64,000 nt of DNA. Origin: Carettochelys insculpta (Eukaryota > Chordata > Testudines > Carettochelyidae). The position numbers and the translations under genes were made by a program. The notes below the pieces were generated by a model. That model was given only the letters and a program-made list of their open reading frames with translations. It was not told the DNA's origin and did no database searches. Positions 1-11,260 of the stretch are shown piece after piece. Each line of letters starts with the position of its first letter. Position 1 is the first letter of the stretch. Location of the stretch: the NCBI RefSeq assembly GCF_033958435.1, contig NC_134161.1:7564001-7628000 (forward strand), given 5' to 3'.

Positions 1-814
1 GGCGGCCACAGGAAGGAACTATGGGGTGCTTTCAAAAGTACTCTTAATTAATGACCCCATTTAGAAATGTAGCAAATTAAAGGAACTTCCCTAACATTTT
101 GACTCAGAGTTGCTGGGAGCCCCAGGAGGCTGTGCTATTGAAATCCAGACCTTTAGAACAGGGTGGTGGTTATCCCCGCACCCAAATTCCCCCCGCCCCC
201 CAAAAAAAAAAACCTAAAACCTCTCCAATAGAATAAAAGCCCCATGTAGGCAACTGTCTGGGAAGAACAGCTAAACAGCAGCTCAGTGCTTTTATTTTTT
301 CCCTTAGTTGTTCAGAGATCCCTGTCATACAAGAGACTGAGCAGAAAGAAAAGGTCTGATTTGAGACAAAATAACATTTAATATCTGAGCTTGGCACGTT
401 CTGCCAGTGGAACCACTCCTCTGTTGTTGTTCATTTTTCCAACGCCTTTCAAAAATAGATTGGGAATTGGGTGACTCATGCCGTTTATACCCTATTTAGC
501 AAAGAGATGAACAGGCATTTTGCAGTGTGGCGTAGGCAGAATTCACACCTTTGTCTATGTCGCTCATTTCCTCTGCCTTGCGATGAGACAGCTGGTGCCA
601 AAGTGCTGTCTTTTCATCAGAGTCTCGGTGCTGTGCCATCGAGGGGCTGGCATGAATTGCGTGGATTCCTAACATCATACAAGTATCCTCCCTGTGGATG
701 CCCTAACTGAATAATACCAGTGCTTTGCCCTTCTCTAATACATTCTAATGCAGAGCATTCCATCGGCAGCTCTCAAAGTCCTTTTTCATATTGCTTTCTC
801 TTGTTAACAGATTG
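1..814. other. Non-coding stretch, no supported gene
   Basis: I see no exon, RNA gene or clear transposon here. A run of A about 10 bases long near 203-213 and several T-rich runs are ordinary for vertebrate intergenic DNA. The short open frames on both strands have no recognisable domain. Confidence 0.5.
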
Positions 815-930
815 AGAAACTGAGGCCTGGAGAGGGGGAAAGTGACATGCCCAAGGTCATCCAGCAGATCACTGGAGGAGCCAGAGGTATAACACAGGGG
901 TTCTGATGCTCTCTGCAATTAGACCGTGCT
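815..930 (+). repeat. MIR-like SINE fragment
   Basis: The stretch reads 'GAAACTGAGGCCTGGAGAG', then 'AGTGACATGCCCAAGGTCA', then 'CAGCAGATCACTGGAGGAGCC'. This is the familiar order of the central MIR or CORE-SINE body (fall in tRNA-derived amniote SINEs). It is diverged and lacks a tRNA head. A second scrap at about 1012-1045 ('CAGTTTATGGACTGGAAGGCTGAGGC') may belong to the same class. No function is implied. Confidence 0.5.
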
Positions 931-1324
931 GCTTCTCCAGAAACTTCATCCAAGCATGTCAAAGTGCTCAACAATGTGAGTTAATAAAGCATCAGATAGA
1001 TACTGTCTTATTAGCCCCAGTTTATGGACTGGAAGGCTGAGGCACAGAGAGCTGTCTCATGTGGCTATTTGTGTGTGTGTACATGTGGGATAACTAGAAA
1101 GAGGGTCATGCATGCGGTGACTGATAATACATCCCTGTCTCTGGTTTGCAAACACTCTTAAATCTTGATTGTTTGGAGGAAGGAATCAAACCCCAGGTCT
1201 GCCTTCCCCTTTTTATACATTGCCCATCTCTGGAGAGGATCAGTTCAAAACCATTAGACCAAAGGTGCCTGGGTTTTTCAGGAAGCAAATCCCAATCTGA
1301 ATTGGTAGCTAGAGCCTCCCTCTG

Positions 1325-1405
1325 GTATAGTGTAAGCTGGACAGATTCTGCTCTCATTTACAATGGTGTAAATGCAAAGGATCTCCTCTGAAGTCTGTGG
1401 CATTC
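1325..1405. repeat. Diverged dispersed repeat with 'TTTACAATGGTGTAAATG'
   Basis: The dyad TTTACAATGGTGTAAATG followed by 'CTCCTCTGAAGTC' resembles other patches in this window at 6850-6965, 11570-11670, 15840-15905 and 30130-30200. All carry variants of 'TTACACCAGTGTAAAT' beside 'CAGTGAAGTCAATGG'. I read this as an old dispersed amniote repeat. The family name is unknown to me. Confidence 0.35.
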
Positions 1406-1506
1406 CTCTGCTTAAATGTGAATGGCGTGGCTATACGTTTGCTCATATGATGAACAGAGAGGTATATGGAAGCACATCTGTGACTAATATAGCTGTATGA
1501 CACCAT

Positions 1507-2222
1507 AGCTGCGTCTACACGTGCACGCTACTTCGAAGTAGCGGCAGTAACTTCGAAATAGCGCCCGTCACGTCTACACGTGTTGGGCGCTATTTCGAAG
1601 TTGAAATCGACGTTAGGCGGCGAGACGTCAAAGTCGCTAACCCCATGAGGGGATGGGAATAGCGCCCTACTTCGACGTTCAACATCGAAGTAGGGACGTG
1701 TAGACGATCCGCGTCCCGCAACATCGAAATAGCGGGGTCCTCCATGGCGGCCATCAGCTGGGGGGTTGAGAGATACTCTCTCTCCAGCCCTTGCGGGGCT
1801 CTGTGGTCACCGTGGGCAGCAGCCCTTAGCCCAGGGCTTCTGGCTGCTGCTGCTGCTGCTGCAGCTGGGGGTCCGTGCTGCATATACAGGGTCTGCAACT
1901 AGTTGTTGGCTCTGTGTATCTTGCACTGTTTAATGAAAGTGTGTCTGGGAGGGGCCCTTTAAGGGAGCGACTTGCTGTTGAGTCCGCCCCGTGACCCTGT
2001 CTGCAGCTGTGCCTGGCTCCCTTATTTCGATGTGTGCTACTTTGGCGTGTAGACGTTCCCTCGCTGTGCCTATTTCGATGTTGGGCTGAGCAACGTCGAA
2101 GTTGAACATCGACGTTGCCAGCCCTGGAGGACGTGTAGACGTTATTCATCGAAATAGCCTATTTCGATGTCGCAACATCGAAATAAGCTATTTCGAAGTT
2201 GGGTGCACGTGTAGACGTAGCC
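1507..2222. mobile_element. 716-bp inverted-repeat MITE with 3-bp target duplication (PIF/Harbinger-like)
   Basis: The left end AGCTGCGTCTACACGTGCAC matches the reverse complement of the right end, GGCTACGTCTACACGTGCAC. The element is flanked by CAT at 1504-1506 and CAT at 2223-2225. The 3-bp duplication suggests a PIF/Harbinger-type mechanism, although that superfamily usually prefers TWA targets, so the superfamily is inferred. It encodes no transposase and must be non-autonomous. Inside are six copies of a core near CGTGTAGACG: two on the left in CGTCTACACG orientation (about 1512 and 1571) and four on the right in the other orientation (about 1696, 2046, 2131 and 2206). It also has many TTCGAAATAGC or ATCGAAATAG units and a CTG run at 1841-1863. 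A second, closely similar copy lies at 38712-39434. Open frames crossing it on the minus strand are poly-Ala or poly-Gln readings of the CTG run and are not genes. Confidence 0.85.
1841..1866. repeat. (CTG)n microsatellite inside the MITE
   Basis: About seven uninterrupted CTG units lie in the middle of the 1507-2222 element. The same run occurs at the same internal place in the second copy (39046-39068) with slightly different length, so it travelled with the transposon. Confidence 0.8.
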
Positions 2223-2225
2223 CAT

Positions 2226-5200
2226 GTGTGTTTAGATCTTAATATGAAGAGAAGAAGTGAGTTGAGGGGTAAATGAAACCTCTACTTTTGCTGGGTATCC
2301 AGAAGGATAAAATCATGGAGGAATCACTTAGATTTGCTGACTGCTTGATACTCGCAGACATGTGATATTCAGAGGGGCCACTATATCTCTGCAGATGAAC
2401 TTTTGGTGGGGCACAGAGATATCAGGAACAAAAAAATTCACCGGGAGCAGACCTTTCCTTTCTGTCCTGCTGGGTGGTCCACTCAAAGTTGCTTAACCCT
2501 AGCAGGCCATCCTGAACCACTGGAGATGAGACATCAGATTCTAAATGAGACTTTTTCTGCAGAGCTGACTTTAGATTTGCCCTTTTCATGTTGCATTTAG
2601 CTCAGCGGGGTTTTACATTTTCGTCACTTACAGAATGGCTTGTCTCAGAGACCTTTTCCGAAACCATCCTCCAAGGACTCTAGGTGGCTGCGTGACCACA
2701 GATTACGTTCGATGGCAGGTAATTGCCCAGAGGAATGGAAAAAGCAGCTTTTAAAAAAATGGGCGCATCGGGTCTCCAGGTCACAGCTGTTTAATTCCAG
2801 AGACTGAGCTGAATGGTGAGTGAAATGAGTTTCTCTACATCTCATTAAAGGGCACCTCAGACATCACCAATTATATTGTTCTCCAGCTGGACAAGCTAAA
2901 CTACCTCTTATTGCTGGTAAAACATTCCAGACAGCCCTGGAGACTGAACTCTTCTAATATTCCATGTGAAAGATACAGAATGAGTGATTGTACTGCAATT
3001 TTCCCATCTATTGTCCCAATCTCCATTGGCATTCTAGACCTTGAAGATGTGACCTCTTGTAGGACAGGATAACCCAGTGTCCTTGGTCCATTCAGTCCTG
3101 GGCCTCTAAGCTCAATTAGGGAACCCAGCTAGAGCTACTTGTGGTTATTTGTTTTTCCTTTGTCCATAAGCAGTTGGGATCAGACCCACCACATTTATTT
3201 CGAGAGCTAAATGTTCATAAATAAAACCATGTGCAGGATGGAAATTCTGTTTTGTAAAAGATCTCCAGAATTTTTGAAATGTTGGTTTCCTTTCAAATTG
3301 GAACAAAACTCACCTTCCAAAGCCCTAAAAGACCTTCCTGAAAAAAATAATCATTTGAAAGTAACATTAAAACAACAATTTTGCCATTGACTTTTTTATA
3401 TTAGCTTTTCTACAGTGCAGCACATAAACAAATTTTAAACTAAAAGTTGATTTTAAAATGAACAATCAAAATGTTTCATTGCAAAAATGTCAAATTGGGC
3501 TGTTTAAATCTTGTGAGAAGTCCTTTTTCCCCCAAAAAGAAACTTCTGTGCAAAGTGTGTCCAATTTCAATGGAACTATTTTTTTCTGAAAGGGCGATGA
3601 AATGGGGGTAGATCCACTGGCCAACTTTTCTGACCCTCCTCCTTGATAGCAAAATTGTTGGAAGAACTTCACCTCTTCTGCCTTCCATGAGTATTCCATG
3701 ATCAGATTGCAGTTTTCTCAAATATGTTTGCTCTGGCAAATTATTCCCTGTTTAGAATACTTTGTTGTGATGCTGGACAAAGAAACAAAGGACAAATGCC
3801 TCTAAATATCTGTCTCTTAAATAAAAGATGATGACGAACACGTTTTGGACGTGACCACCCTGGTTATATTTGAACTGGTGGCCAACTTTGTTGTTTAGTT
3901 TCTCTTTTTTTAAGATGATTTTTACTAAGATTATCAGTTTCATTGGATTGTTCCATAGTTACTATTGGGAGAGTGCAGAGGGGAAGAGAAGGTTGGTTTA
4001 TTTCTTAATTAAATGCTAAAAGTTGTTCTCTATTTTTCTTGCAAAACATGTTTTATTTTTTTCATGTTGCAATGTGAATCTGCCACTTTTCATTCAAGAA
4101 TGAAGCTGAAACTCTTTTTCCCCCGCTTGTGCAATTTCATAGGAGCCGGCAATACTACTAGAAACCTAGGTTAAGATCACAAGCTCTTGCTTTCTGCTGT
4201 CAGGGATTTTCTGGTCCTGCTTGCAAGCTAGGAGACTCTGTAGGGAACCAGGCAATCTGCACTCCTTCATTGTCAGTCTGCAGAGAGACAGTTTAGAGCT
4301 GGTGGCTTGCAAAATGTTTGCCTTCCTAAAGAAGCAGCCTGTTTTTGTGTCTTTTCTTGGGTTCCTTGTGTGTTAGGGTTCTGGAGTCAAAGAAATAAAG
4401 TAACCCTGCAACCTTTCAGAAAGACTGTTTTACCATTTTTAATCAAATTCTCTGTGCATATGCCATGAATATAACACAAACTGTATCAGACTAATGGCTC
4501 ACTTAATCAGTGCAAGGTAATTTAGAGAACAATATAAAAGTTCCCATAATGGCCAGTTGTGAAATGATATGGGGAAGTTTCGTTCTCTTCATGAGCCATT
4601 CAGGCTTGAACTACATCTCTCTGAAGGCAATAGAAGACCTTCTGGTGATTTCTGTGGACTTCAGACCAACACCTTGGATGGCTGAACCATGAGAGTTTGT
4701 ATCACTTGTACATTTTTATCCTAATTACTTGACCATACATTTTCCTGCTGTCCATGTAAGTGTTGAATCATTTCACTGATCTTAAATTTTTGCTGCGACA
4801 GTTCCTCATGACCGTGAGTTCCATTGGCTTGTTACATGTAAGGTAAAAAGAATTGACGATTTGTTGTCTTTTCATTAACTGGGATGTTGCTTTATGAGAA
4901 AGAGGATGCCATATGGTATCTCAGAGGCTTCTGTCATGTCTTCCCTTATTCAACTCCTTCCTACACTAGTCTAGTGATTAATCTTTTAAATCTCTCCTAA
5001 TATGAAAGCCTTTCCAAGCTTCTGATTGTTTTCATCACCCCTCTTTGATTCCCTTGGCTATTTTCTCTTTCTGGTTTTGAAAGGGTAATAGGAAACTGAA
5101 TGCAGAATTACAGGTGAGAACACACCATTGATGTACATATTGGAGTTGGTAATTTTCCCAGAGTCCTCCGCCCTTAATGCAGTCTAATGCTTTGGGGATT

Positions 5201-6849
5201 GTTTAATTTTTGTCTGTAATTTACTGTTCCTGTGTGTGGGGACTGAAGTTTCCAAGAAGCCTCCCATCCCCCCATACACACACACACACTTCTTGCTGAG
5301 TTTGAATATTTCAGACCAGGTGTTTCAGCTGCATTATGTTACTTTTTTCCGGATTCAATTTCACCTGCCAAGGTTGGGCATTACATACGGGAGGTCATAC
5401 TCCATGATCTGGCACTCCCTTCTGATATAAAATTTTTGCGACTCTAGGATCAGGGCCTGAAGTTCCTCACAGCTCTCTTTACACTTGGTTGAGTTAAACA
5501 GCTTTGTGTTCTCTGCAGATTTTGCTAGTTCTGTCCATTTTCCCAAGCCTTAATCACTGATCCCAGTGTGTGTCCTGTGGGCGACCCATGACTGAACTCC
5601 CTCCATGTTGAAAGTTAATGCAAGGTGCAGGAATAAATGGTTGTCAGTTATCCAGTTGCCAATCCATGAGTAAACTTTTACTTTTAATGCATGTGACCAC
5701 TTGGCTTTTTTAATTGCTAAAATCCTGACCAAGAAGCTAAGAGTTGGTTTGAGAGGGCCTTTTGTGGGAGGGATGTAATTTCCGGGTGGGGGCTGCAAGT
5801 CTAAATGAACTGCATCTATTAATTCTGCATTGTACACTAATTTGTTGATTTAGGACGAATTCCAGTGGGAGACATAATTTTTCCTTTTAGAAACTGTATT
5901 GAAGTTTGCGGTCTCTTCCCTCAATCCAGGCCAGGGTTTAGAGAGACTTGTGATATGACATCAGGCAGTCTGGGAGCTAGAAAACCAGAGGGCGCTACTG
6001 CCCTGTCCCCGGTCAGCAGCATCCAGACTCCCCATTATATTCATTGTAGTACAGGCCTCTTCTTTCTCTCCTGTGGGAGAAGTTGTGTTAGTTTATCACT
6101 CTGGTCATACTTATGTCGGACAAAAGTGCTGTTGGTTAATTTCACCCAGTCCTAGCTGTGAGTCAGCACCACAAAAAATCCTGCATATGGCCTGTGGATG
6201 GTTCAGCATCCACAATCCTTGATTCAAGAAGGATTTTCAGCGGAGCAGAGAAGCTTGAACGAGTTTCATTTTTGTCCCTCCGGGAGCCTCATCCAGCAGC
6301 CAGGAAAATTGCTGGAAAGGCTGCATCTGACTTCGAAGGCGCTCAGTGATTCCCAATACCCTGCCTCTCTAGGAAATGTCTTCAAGCCTCTCAGGGGATT
6401 GTTGACACCATCCTCAGCTGTGTGCCAATGAGATCCACGTACACCCACTTCATCAGTGAAAAACCAGAGGCACTTGGGTTGAAAAGTGCTTAGTGATCTT
6501 TGCCAAGGTAAATGAGCAGCAAGGAGGGCAAAGAGAGAAAGAGAAGAGTAATTTAAATAGCACTCTGTTTCTCATTTCGAAGTCAGCTCCAGGAGGGGCT
6601 GCTTTTCAGAGGGGGATGAAGGTTTCAATCCTATATGACAACTAAACCCAAGCAGTGCACCCTGGGGGTTTCTGTGACAGGGGCCAGCAGGCTCTGGAGC
6701 AGTGAGTCACAGTGTTTTCTCAGGCCCATTAAGGTCATCTCAGTATGTTTTTTATGAATTCAACTTGGCCATAAAAAAATTATTTCCAGGCTGGCCCTTG
6801 GCTTACAAGTTGCAGCTGAGAAGCAAAATGCCTTTAATTAAGGGCCAGC
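2226..6849. other. Mostly unique non-coding sequence
   Basis: I see no gene here. The tracts at about 3290-3620 and 3890-4090 are A/T-rich, with 'TTTTTCTGAAAG' and 'TTTTGAAAT' motifs that recur at 30890-30990, 40170-40440 and 50200-50300, probably an old degenerate repeat. A short (CA)n lies at about 5272-5290. None of the open frames resembles a known protein. Confidence 0.45.
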
Positions 6850-6965
6850 ACCCACCTGACTTACACCAATTGGCCTTAAATCTGCATGGGTCTGTTTCTG
6901 CACTTGCATCCATATCAGTCTGGAGAAACTCTGTTGAATTTAACACCATTGCATTAGTGTAATGT
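6850..6965. repeat. Diverged dispersed repeat
   Basis: Reads 'CTTACACCAATTGGCCTTAAATCTGC' in pieces, then 'TTTAACACCATTGCATTAGTG'. It shares the inverted 'TTACACCA / TGGTGTAA' architecture with the patches at 1325-1405 and 15840-15905. It is too diverged to classify. Confidence 0.3.
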
Positions 6966-8323
6966 GAGAACAGAATCAGGCTCAATCAGACCAGATTTGT
7001 AAGTGCTCGGTGCCTGTAGTCAGGGCAAAATTTACAAAAGCTCCCATTTAGGCAGCAAAAAGAGCCAGATTGCCAGGACTCCTGAGCCAGCAGTTCTCAC
7101 TGTGAGGCTTGTGGCGAGATTTTTGATTGGTTTTCTGCCTAACGGGCTGCACTCCTCTGAAAATCTGGCCCCCTCTTGGGTGCTGAGCCCTCCTGGAAAC
7201 TCTGGCTTGGGGATAAGTTTTTTCAAAATGACACAGCTGCCAAATGACACAGGTGCCAAAGCCTCATCTGAAAGTTAGACCAAAGCTCATTGACTTTCAC
7301 TGAGAGTTGGGCTCTCCCAAGTCAAGCAGGTGCTTCTGAAAGTGTTACCCTGTACCCTTCCCTGCATCACTGAGGGCTGGTCTGCAGCACTTTAAGTGTA
7401 GATAACCCCAAGTATATACCTCAGAGGTGAGTGTGTGGGCATCTTTGTGGGAGTACACTCGTAGAGCCATAGATGTCAGTATAAATGGGACTGGGAGTTC
7501 CCCTTCTCCAATAATCCTATCTGGAATTTGGAATAAAGAGCTAATGCGGGCTTGGGAGTAGGTCACATTTCAAAGCCTTGTCATTACCGCTGTGCGTTGG
7601 ACTGTGTCTGGCTCAGAGAAGAGGCCCTGAATAGCAAATCAAAAAGAGGTGCTAAAAGAGTATGTCAAAAATAGTTATGCCTGTTAGGGAGAAAAGGGCT
7701 TTGTGCCAGTCCATGGAGGAGAGGGATAGGAGAGAAATTCTTTCTCAGCCCAAACTTGGTTTTGTGGACAATGTCACGATGCCATCTGTACAAGAGGAAG
7801 AGCTGGCAATAGATCCGGGGCGGGGGGGTGTTTGCCTGCTGGGGGCAGACTGGTTACATGCCATGCAAGATGGGATAACACAATCAGCTGGCAGCTTTGC
7901 CTAATCTGGGGAAGGGAGTTGATCACAGGATACTGTGCCCACATGGCAGCTGGAAGACGTGACTCCCTGTTTGAACAGGCAGACAGGTGCTATCTCTGCT
8001 CAAGCTGGTGTCTTAAGCAATGTAGCCACATCAGCTCATCTGGCAGCTTAGAGTGGTTCCCCAAATCTGTACCTGAGTGGGTAAGATAGGTTTGTGCTTG
8101 GGCAGCTAACCTGAGTCTCTGCCTGGGCTGCTGCACCCATGCTGTTATTATTAGATGTCTGCTCAGGGACAGCTAACAAGCGTGGCCTGGCTCTCATCTC
8201 CGAGCTGTTGCATAGCTCTACCCCCTGTGCTCCACATCCTTACACTGAGCAAGAGCTGCAGTAGGTGCCACTTAGGATTTTTAATCCAGACTTTTTGCAC
8301 ATGATAAAAGTGACTTAAGTGCC
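6966..8323. other. Non-coding stretch, no supported gene
   Basis: No coding exon or RNA gene is seen. A patch near 7375-7470 ('GGGCTGGTCTGCAGCAC...GTGTAGATA') might be the worn end of a GTCTACAC-type inverted-repeat element, but I could not find a partner end. Confidence 0.4.
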
Positions 8324-8551
8324 TTGAAAGTCAATTATCGGAGGGGTAGCCATGTTAGTCTGGATCTGTAACAGCAACTAAGGGTCCTGTGGCACCTTAT
8401 AGACTAACAGAAAAGTTTTGAGCATGAGCTTTCGTGAGCACAGACTCACTTCATCTGATGAAGTGAGTCTGTGCTCACGAAAGCTCATGCTCAAAACTTT
8501 TCTGTTAGTCTATAAGGTGCCACAGGACACTTTGTTGCTGTTGAAAGTCAA
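8324..8551 (-). mobile_element. Palindromic SINE-like retroposon with 11-bp target-site duplication
   Basis: The element occupies 8335-8540 and lies between two exact copies of TTGAAAGTCAA (8324-8334 and 8541-8551). Its left end carries GGGGTAGCCATGTTAGTCTG, the family's conserved terminus, which on the minus strand reads ...CAGACTAACATGGCTACCCC. The body is a perfect palindrome: 8384-8455 is the exact reverse complement of 8457-8528, around one unpaired T at 8456. The right end stops inside the arm, lacking the second terminal block. Long duplications, one fixed end and one truncated end are hallmarks of target-primed reverse transcription with 5' truncation. I therefore orient the transcript on the minus strand with its 3' end at the left. 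No ORF is present. I recall this as a very common turtle repeat but cannot name the family securely. Confidence 0.85.
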
Positions 8552-10569
8552 CGAGACTGAGGCACCTACGCAACTCTGGTGTTTCTGGGAACGTTATTCA
8601 CAACTACAGTCCCAGGCTGGTTCATTCCATTTACCTGGTGTTTACCTGTGTCCTCCCTATTTTCCACGGTGACTGAATCTTGCTTCTCTTGGGATCAGAA
8701 GGGCTGTGTGCTGCTAGAGAGAGGGGAGCTGACTTCCTCCTGGAGAAGGCTCTGCAATCCATCCTCTGAAGATTGTACGGTAGGATGGTTGGTAGTTCCA
8801 CTAGAGTGATCACAGTGGTGACCTACGGTGGCAAGTAGTGTTGTAGCCTTACCCAGGCTAAATATTACCTTATTGCAGGGTTATCCCAGTGAAATCAATG
8901 GGCTAAGGTCCTATACAACACACAACAAGGTATCCACATATGGCCCTGAGGCTTTAGAATAAGAGCAAATTCCTGAAGCTCAACCAACCTATTGCAACTC
9001 AGTGTTCCTCAGTCTCATGGACGAAGGCCTATAAAGAGCTGAGATGCTACCTTCTGCTGAAGCTACGATCTTCGACTGGTTTCAGAGCAAAGCATCAAAC
9101 AAAATGTGTTACCACGGTCCCATTCACTCCACTGCTGCATAACACCTGCCAGTGGCAGCCATGACTCTTGGCTTTGTACCACTATGTATAACATTTGCTG
9201 GGCACTGCTTTCTTCAGCCGCGCCCTGGTGATTACTGACAGGTGGGCAGTGCTTACTCGGGAGTGGGATGTGGGCTGAAAAATTTGTCTTATGCTGAGTG
9301 GGACATGCCGAGCGTAGAGAATTGTTCGTTTCTTTTATGTTTGGCTTTTTTATTTTTGTAGGTGTGTTGCTTTTATTTCGAAAGGGATAAATTGCAGCCA
9401 GGCTTTTCTTGTATCAATATTGTCTCGAATCATAAACCACATTGACGGAATGCGGAGATTTATGGAGCTGGCAGAAGGATCTTTGGATAATTGCAGGTTA
9501 TGTGGTTCTTGAAGCTTTGCTTAAAAAGGAGCACGGAGGCCTCATCCCCCTCCCTGCTCCATTCCCCTTCTTAATTCCGGAACAACTTAACATGTAGGGC
9601 TGGGAAAGAGCTCCTGAGGTCATTGTAGCCACCCGCCAGCACTGAGGCGGGATAAAGATATTCAGACCATCTCTGACAGATCTTTATCTAACTTGTTCTC
9701 AAAAAATCTTGAGTGCGGAGGAAACTTCTACTTCCCTCGGCAACTTGTTCTAGTGCTTGATTATGACTAGAGTCGGAAAGGTTTTCCTCATATCCCACCT
9801 AAAACTCCCTTGATGCAAACTAGCTGATTACCATTTGTACTGGCCTCACTGGACATGGACAGCGGGCCAACACCCTCTCCAGGCCCCTGGGCAAGACGGC
9901 AGGGTCCCTGGAAGGGAAGGGAAGCAGCTTGGGCAGAGGGCGTGTGGCTGGGGCATCTAGCCCTCAGCGCCACCTGGACAGCGGCGCACGCCCACCCTCA
10001 GTGTGCCCAGAGCACACCAGGCAGTGATTTAAAGGGTTGGGTGCTCCAGGAGCTTTTGTATCACCCGGCCCTGGGGCAGTTGTCCCCTCACCCTCCTCCA
10101 TGGGGCCTGGATATGGAGAACAATAGATCATCCTCTTTTAGAGCACCTTTATCCTTCTCACCACCCTCTTCAGAACCTCTTTTACTGATCTGAAGATAAG
10201 TACTTTCCCTTCAGCGTGCCCTGTTTTCTCATGCATCAGTCCCTCCTTTCCTCATGTGTCATGTTACCTACATACCTCCCTTCTTTTTTTCCATGTTCTC
10301 GTGGGCTGCCCCCATTTATGCATCTCCTTCTTACGGTGTCGCACCAGGAACAGGACCCTTTACTCCCACTGAGCAGAACAATTACCTCCTGCTTCTTACC
10401 TTTGCCATGCCTGCCAATACATCCCAGAGCTGAGATCAGGCTTTTTCACAATAGCAACTTTTAATGGGTTTCAGACTTGCAGTTAGGAATTCTACTTCTC
10501 CATTGCTCCCAGATGCGCTGCGCCTGGATGCGCACTTGCTGGTTCCCCGCCTGGGACAGCTAGGGTAAC
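8552..10569. other. Unique non-coding sequence
   Basis: No repeat is recognised and no exon can be defended. The segment around 9330-9530 is A/T-balanced, free of simple repeats and rich in homeodomain-like and forkhead-like short motifs (for example TATCAATATTGT and CATAAACCAC). It is the best-looking candidate conserved non-coding element in this part, but that is inference only. Confidence 0.4.
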
Positions 10570-11260
10570 TTCGCTGCATAAAGGTATTCCAGATTGCTAC
10601 TGTCCACCCCAGACTCACCCTGATGGGGTTAATGGAGAGCAGAAGAGCCAGTTCACCTAGGAGGCTGAAGGCTGAGGGGAAAGCTTGTTCAGAGGAAGCC
10701 TGCTCGTTCAGGACAAAAGCCAGCGAGCCAAGAGCAGGTGTGGGCTGCAGGAAGTTAGGCTGCAGTCCTTCCCTGGGAGAAGGGAGGGGTGTGAAGACGG
10801 GATAGAGACAAGTCGGCCATGGATGTTCCCTAGGAAGGAGTAGAGAGATTGACCAACCCCAGCAAGGCAGAGGGTGCTGGGGTAGGGAGCAGTCCAGGGT
10901 TTGAGCAGCAAGGCTGGGGACTAAACAGCCATTTACTTGGGCTGGAATGTGGAATCAAGAGTGGGCCCAGGTTCTCCTGCCTGTCACTCAGTAAGTGAAC
11001 TTGAAAACTCCCTGGGATGCTGTGGGAGTGACAGACTGTGACCGAAAGTACCCTGGAAGGTGGAGAAAGATGAGCAATCGGGACAGATGGCTGAGTCACG
11101 CAGAGGACACTGCAGTTCCTGGAGTGAGAGAGGTGCTGCAGATCAGAGAGCATGACAGAGTGTAACCACGAGAAGGGGAGTCAATCTCACGAGCTAATCC
11201 TCAGAGCAGCCAATAGGAGGCGCCAGCCAAGCGGCGAATGGAGCACACTGCCAGCCTCGT
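10570..11260 (+). mobile_element. Possible LTR-retrotransposon leader/LTR fragment
   Basis: The texture is purine-rich. 'CTCCCTGGGATGCTGTGGG', 'GAGTGACAGACTGTGACCG' (in pieces), 'TTCCTGGAGTGAGAGAGG' and a terminal 'AGGAGGCGCCAGCC' follow the order I remember from abundant turtle LTR-type repeats. The 'GGAGGCRCC' ending recurs at the end of the patch at 27165-27930. I see no primer-binding site, polypurine tract or gag/pol frame, so the assignment rests on recalled similarity. Confidence 0.3.

Noticed and set aside
1590..2149. Overlapping minus-strand frames with poly-Ala and poly-Gln runs
   Set aside because: They are translations of the CTG run and inverted repeats of the 1507-2222 MITE, repeated in the 38712 copy with different breaks.
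8384..8528. microRNA precursor
   Set aside because: The stem is a perfect 72-bp duplex with a one-base loop and belongs to a dispersed retroposon, unlike a pre-miRNA. Small-RNA production is still possible.
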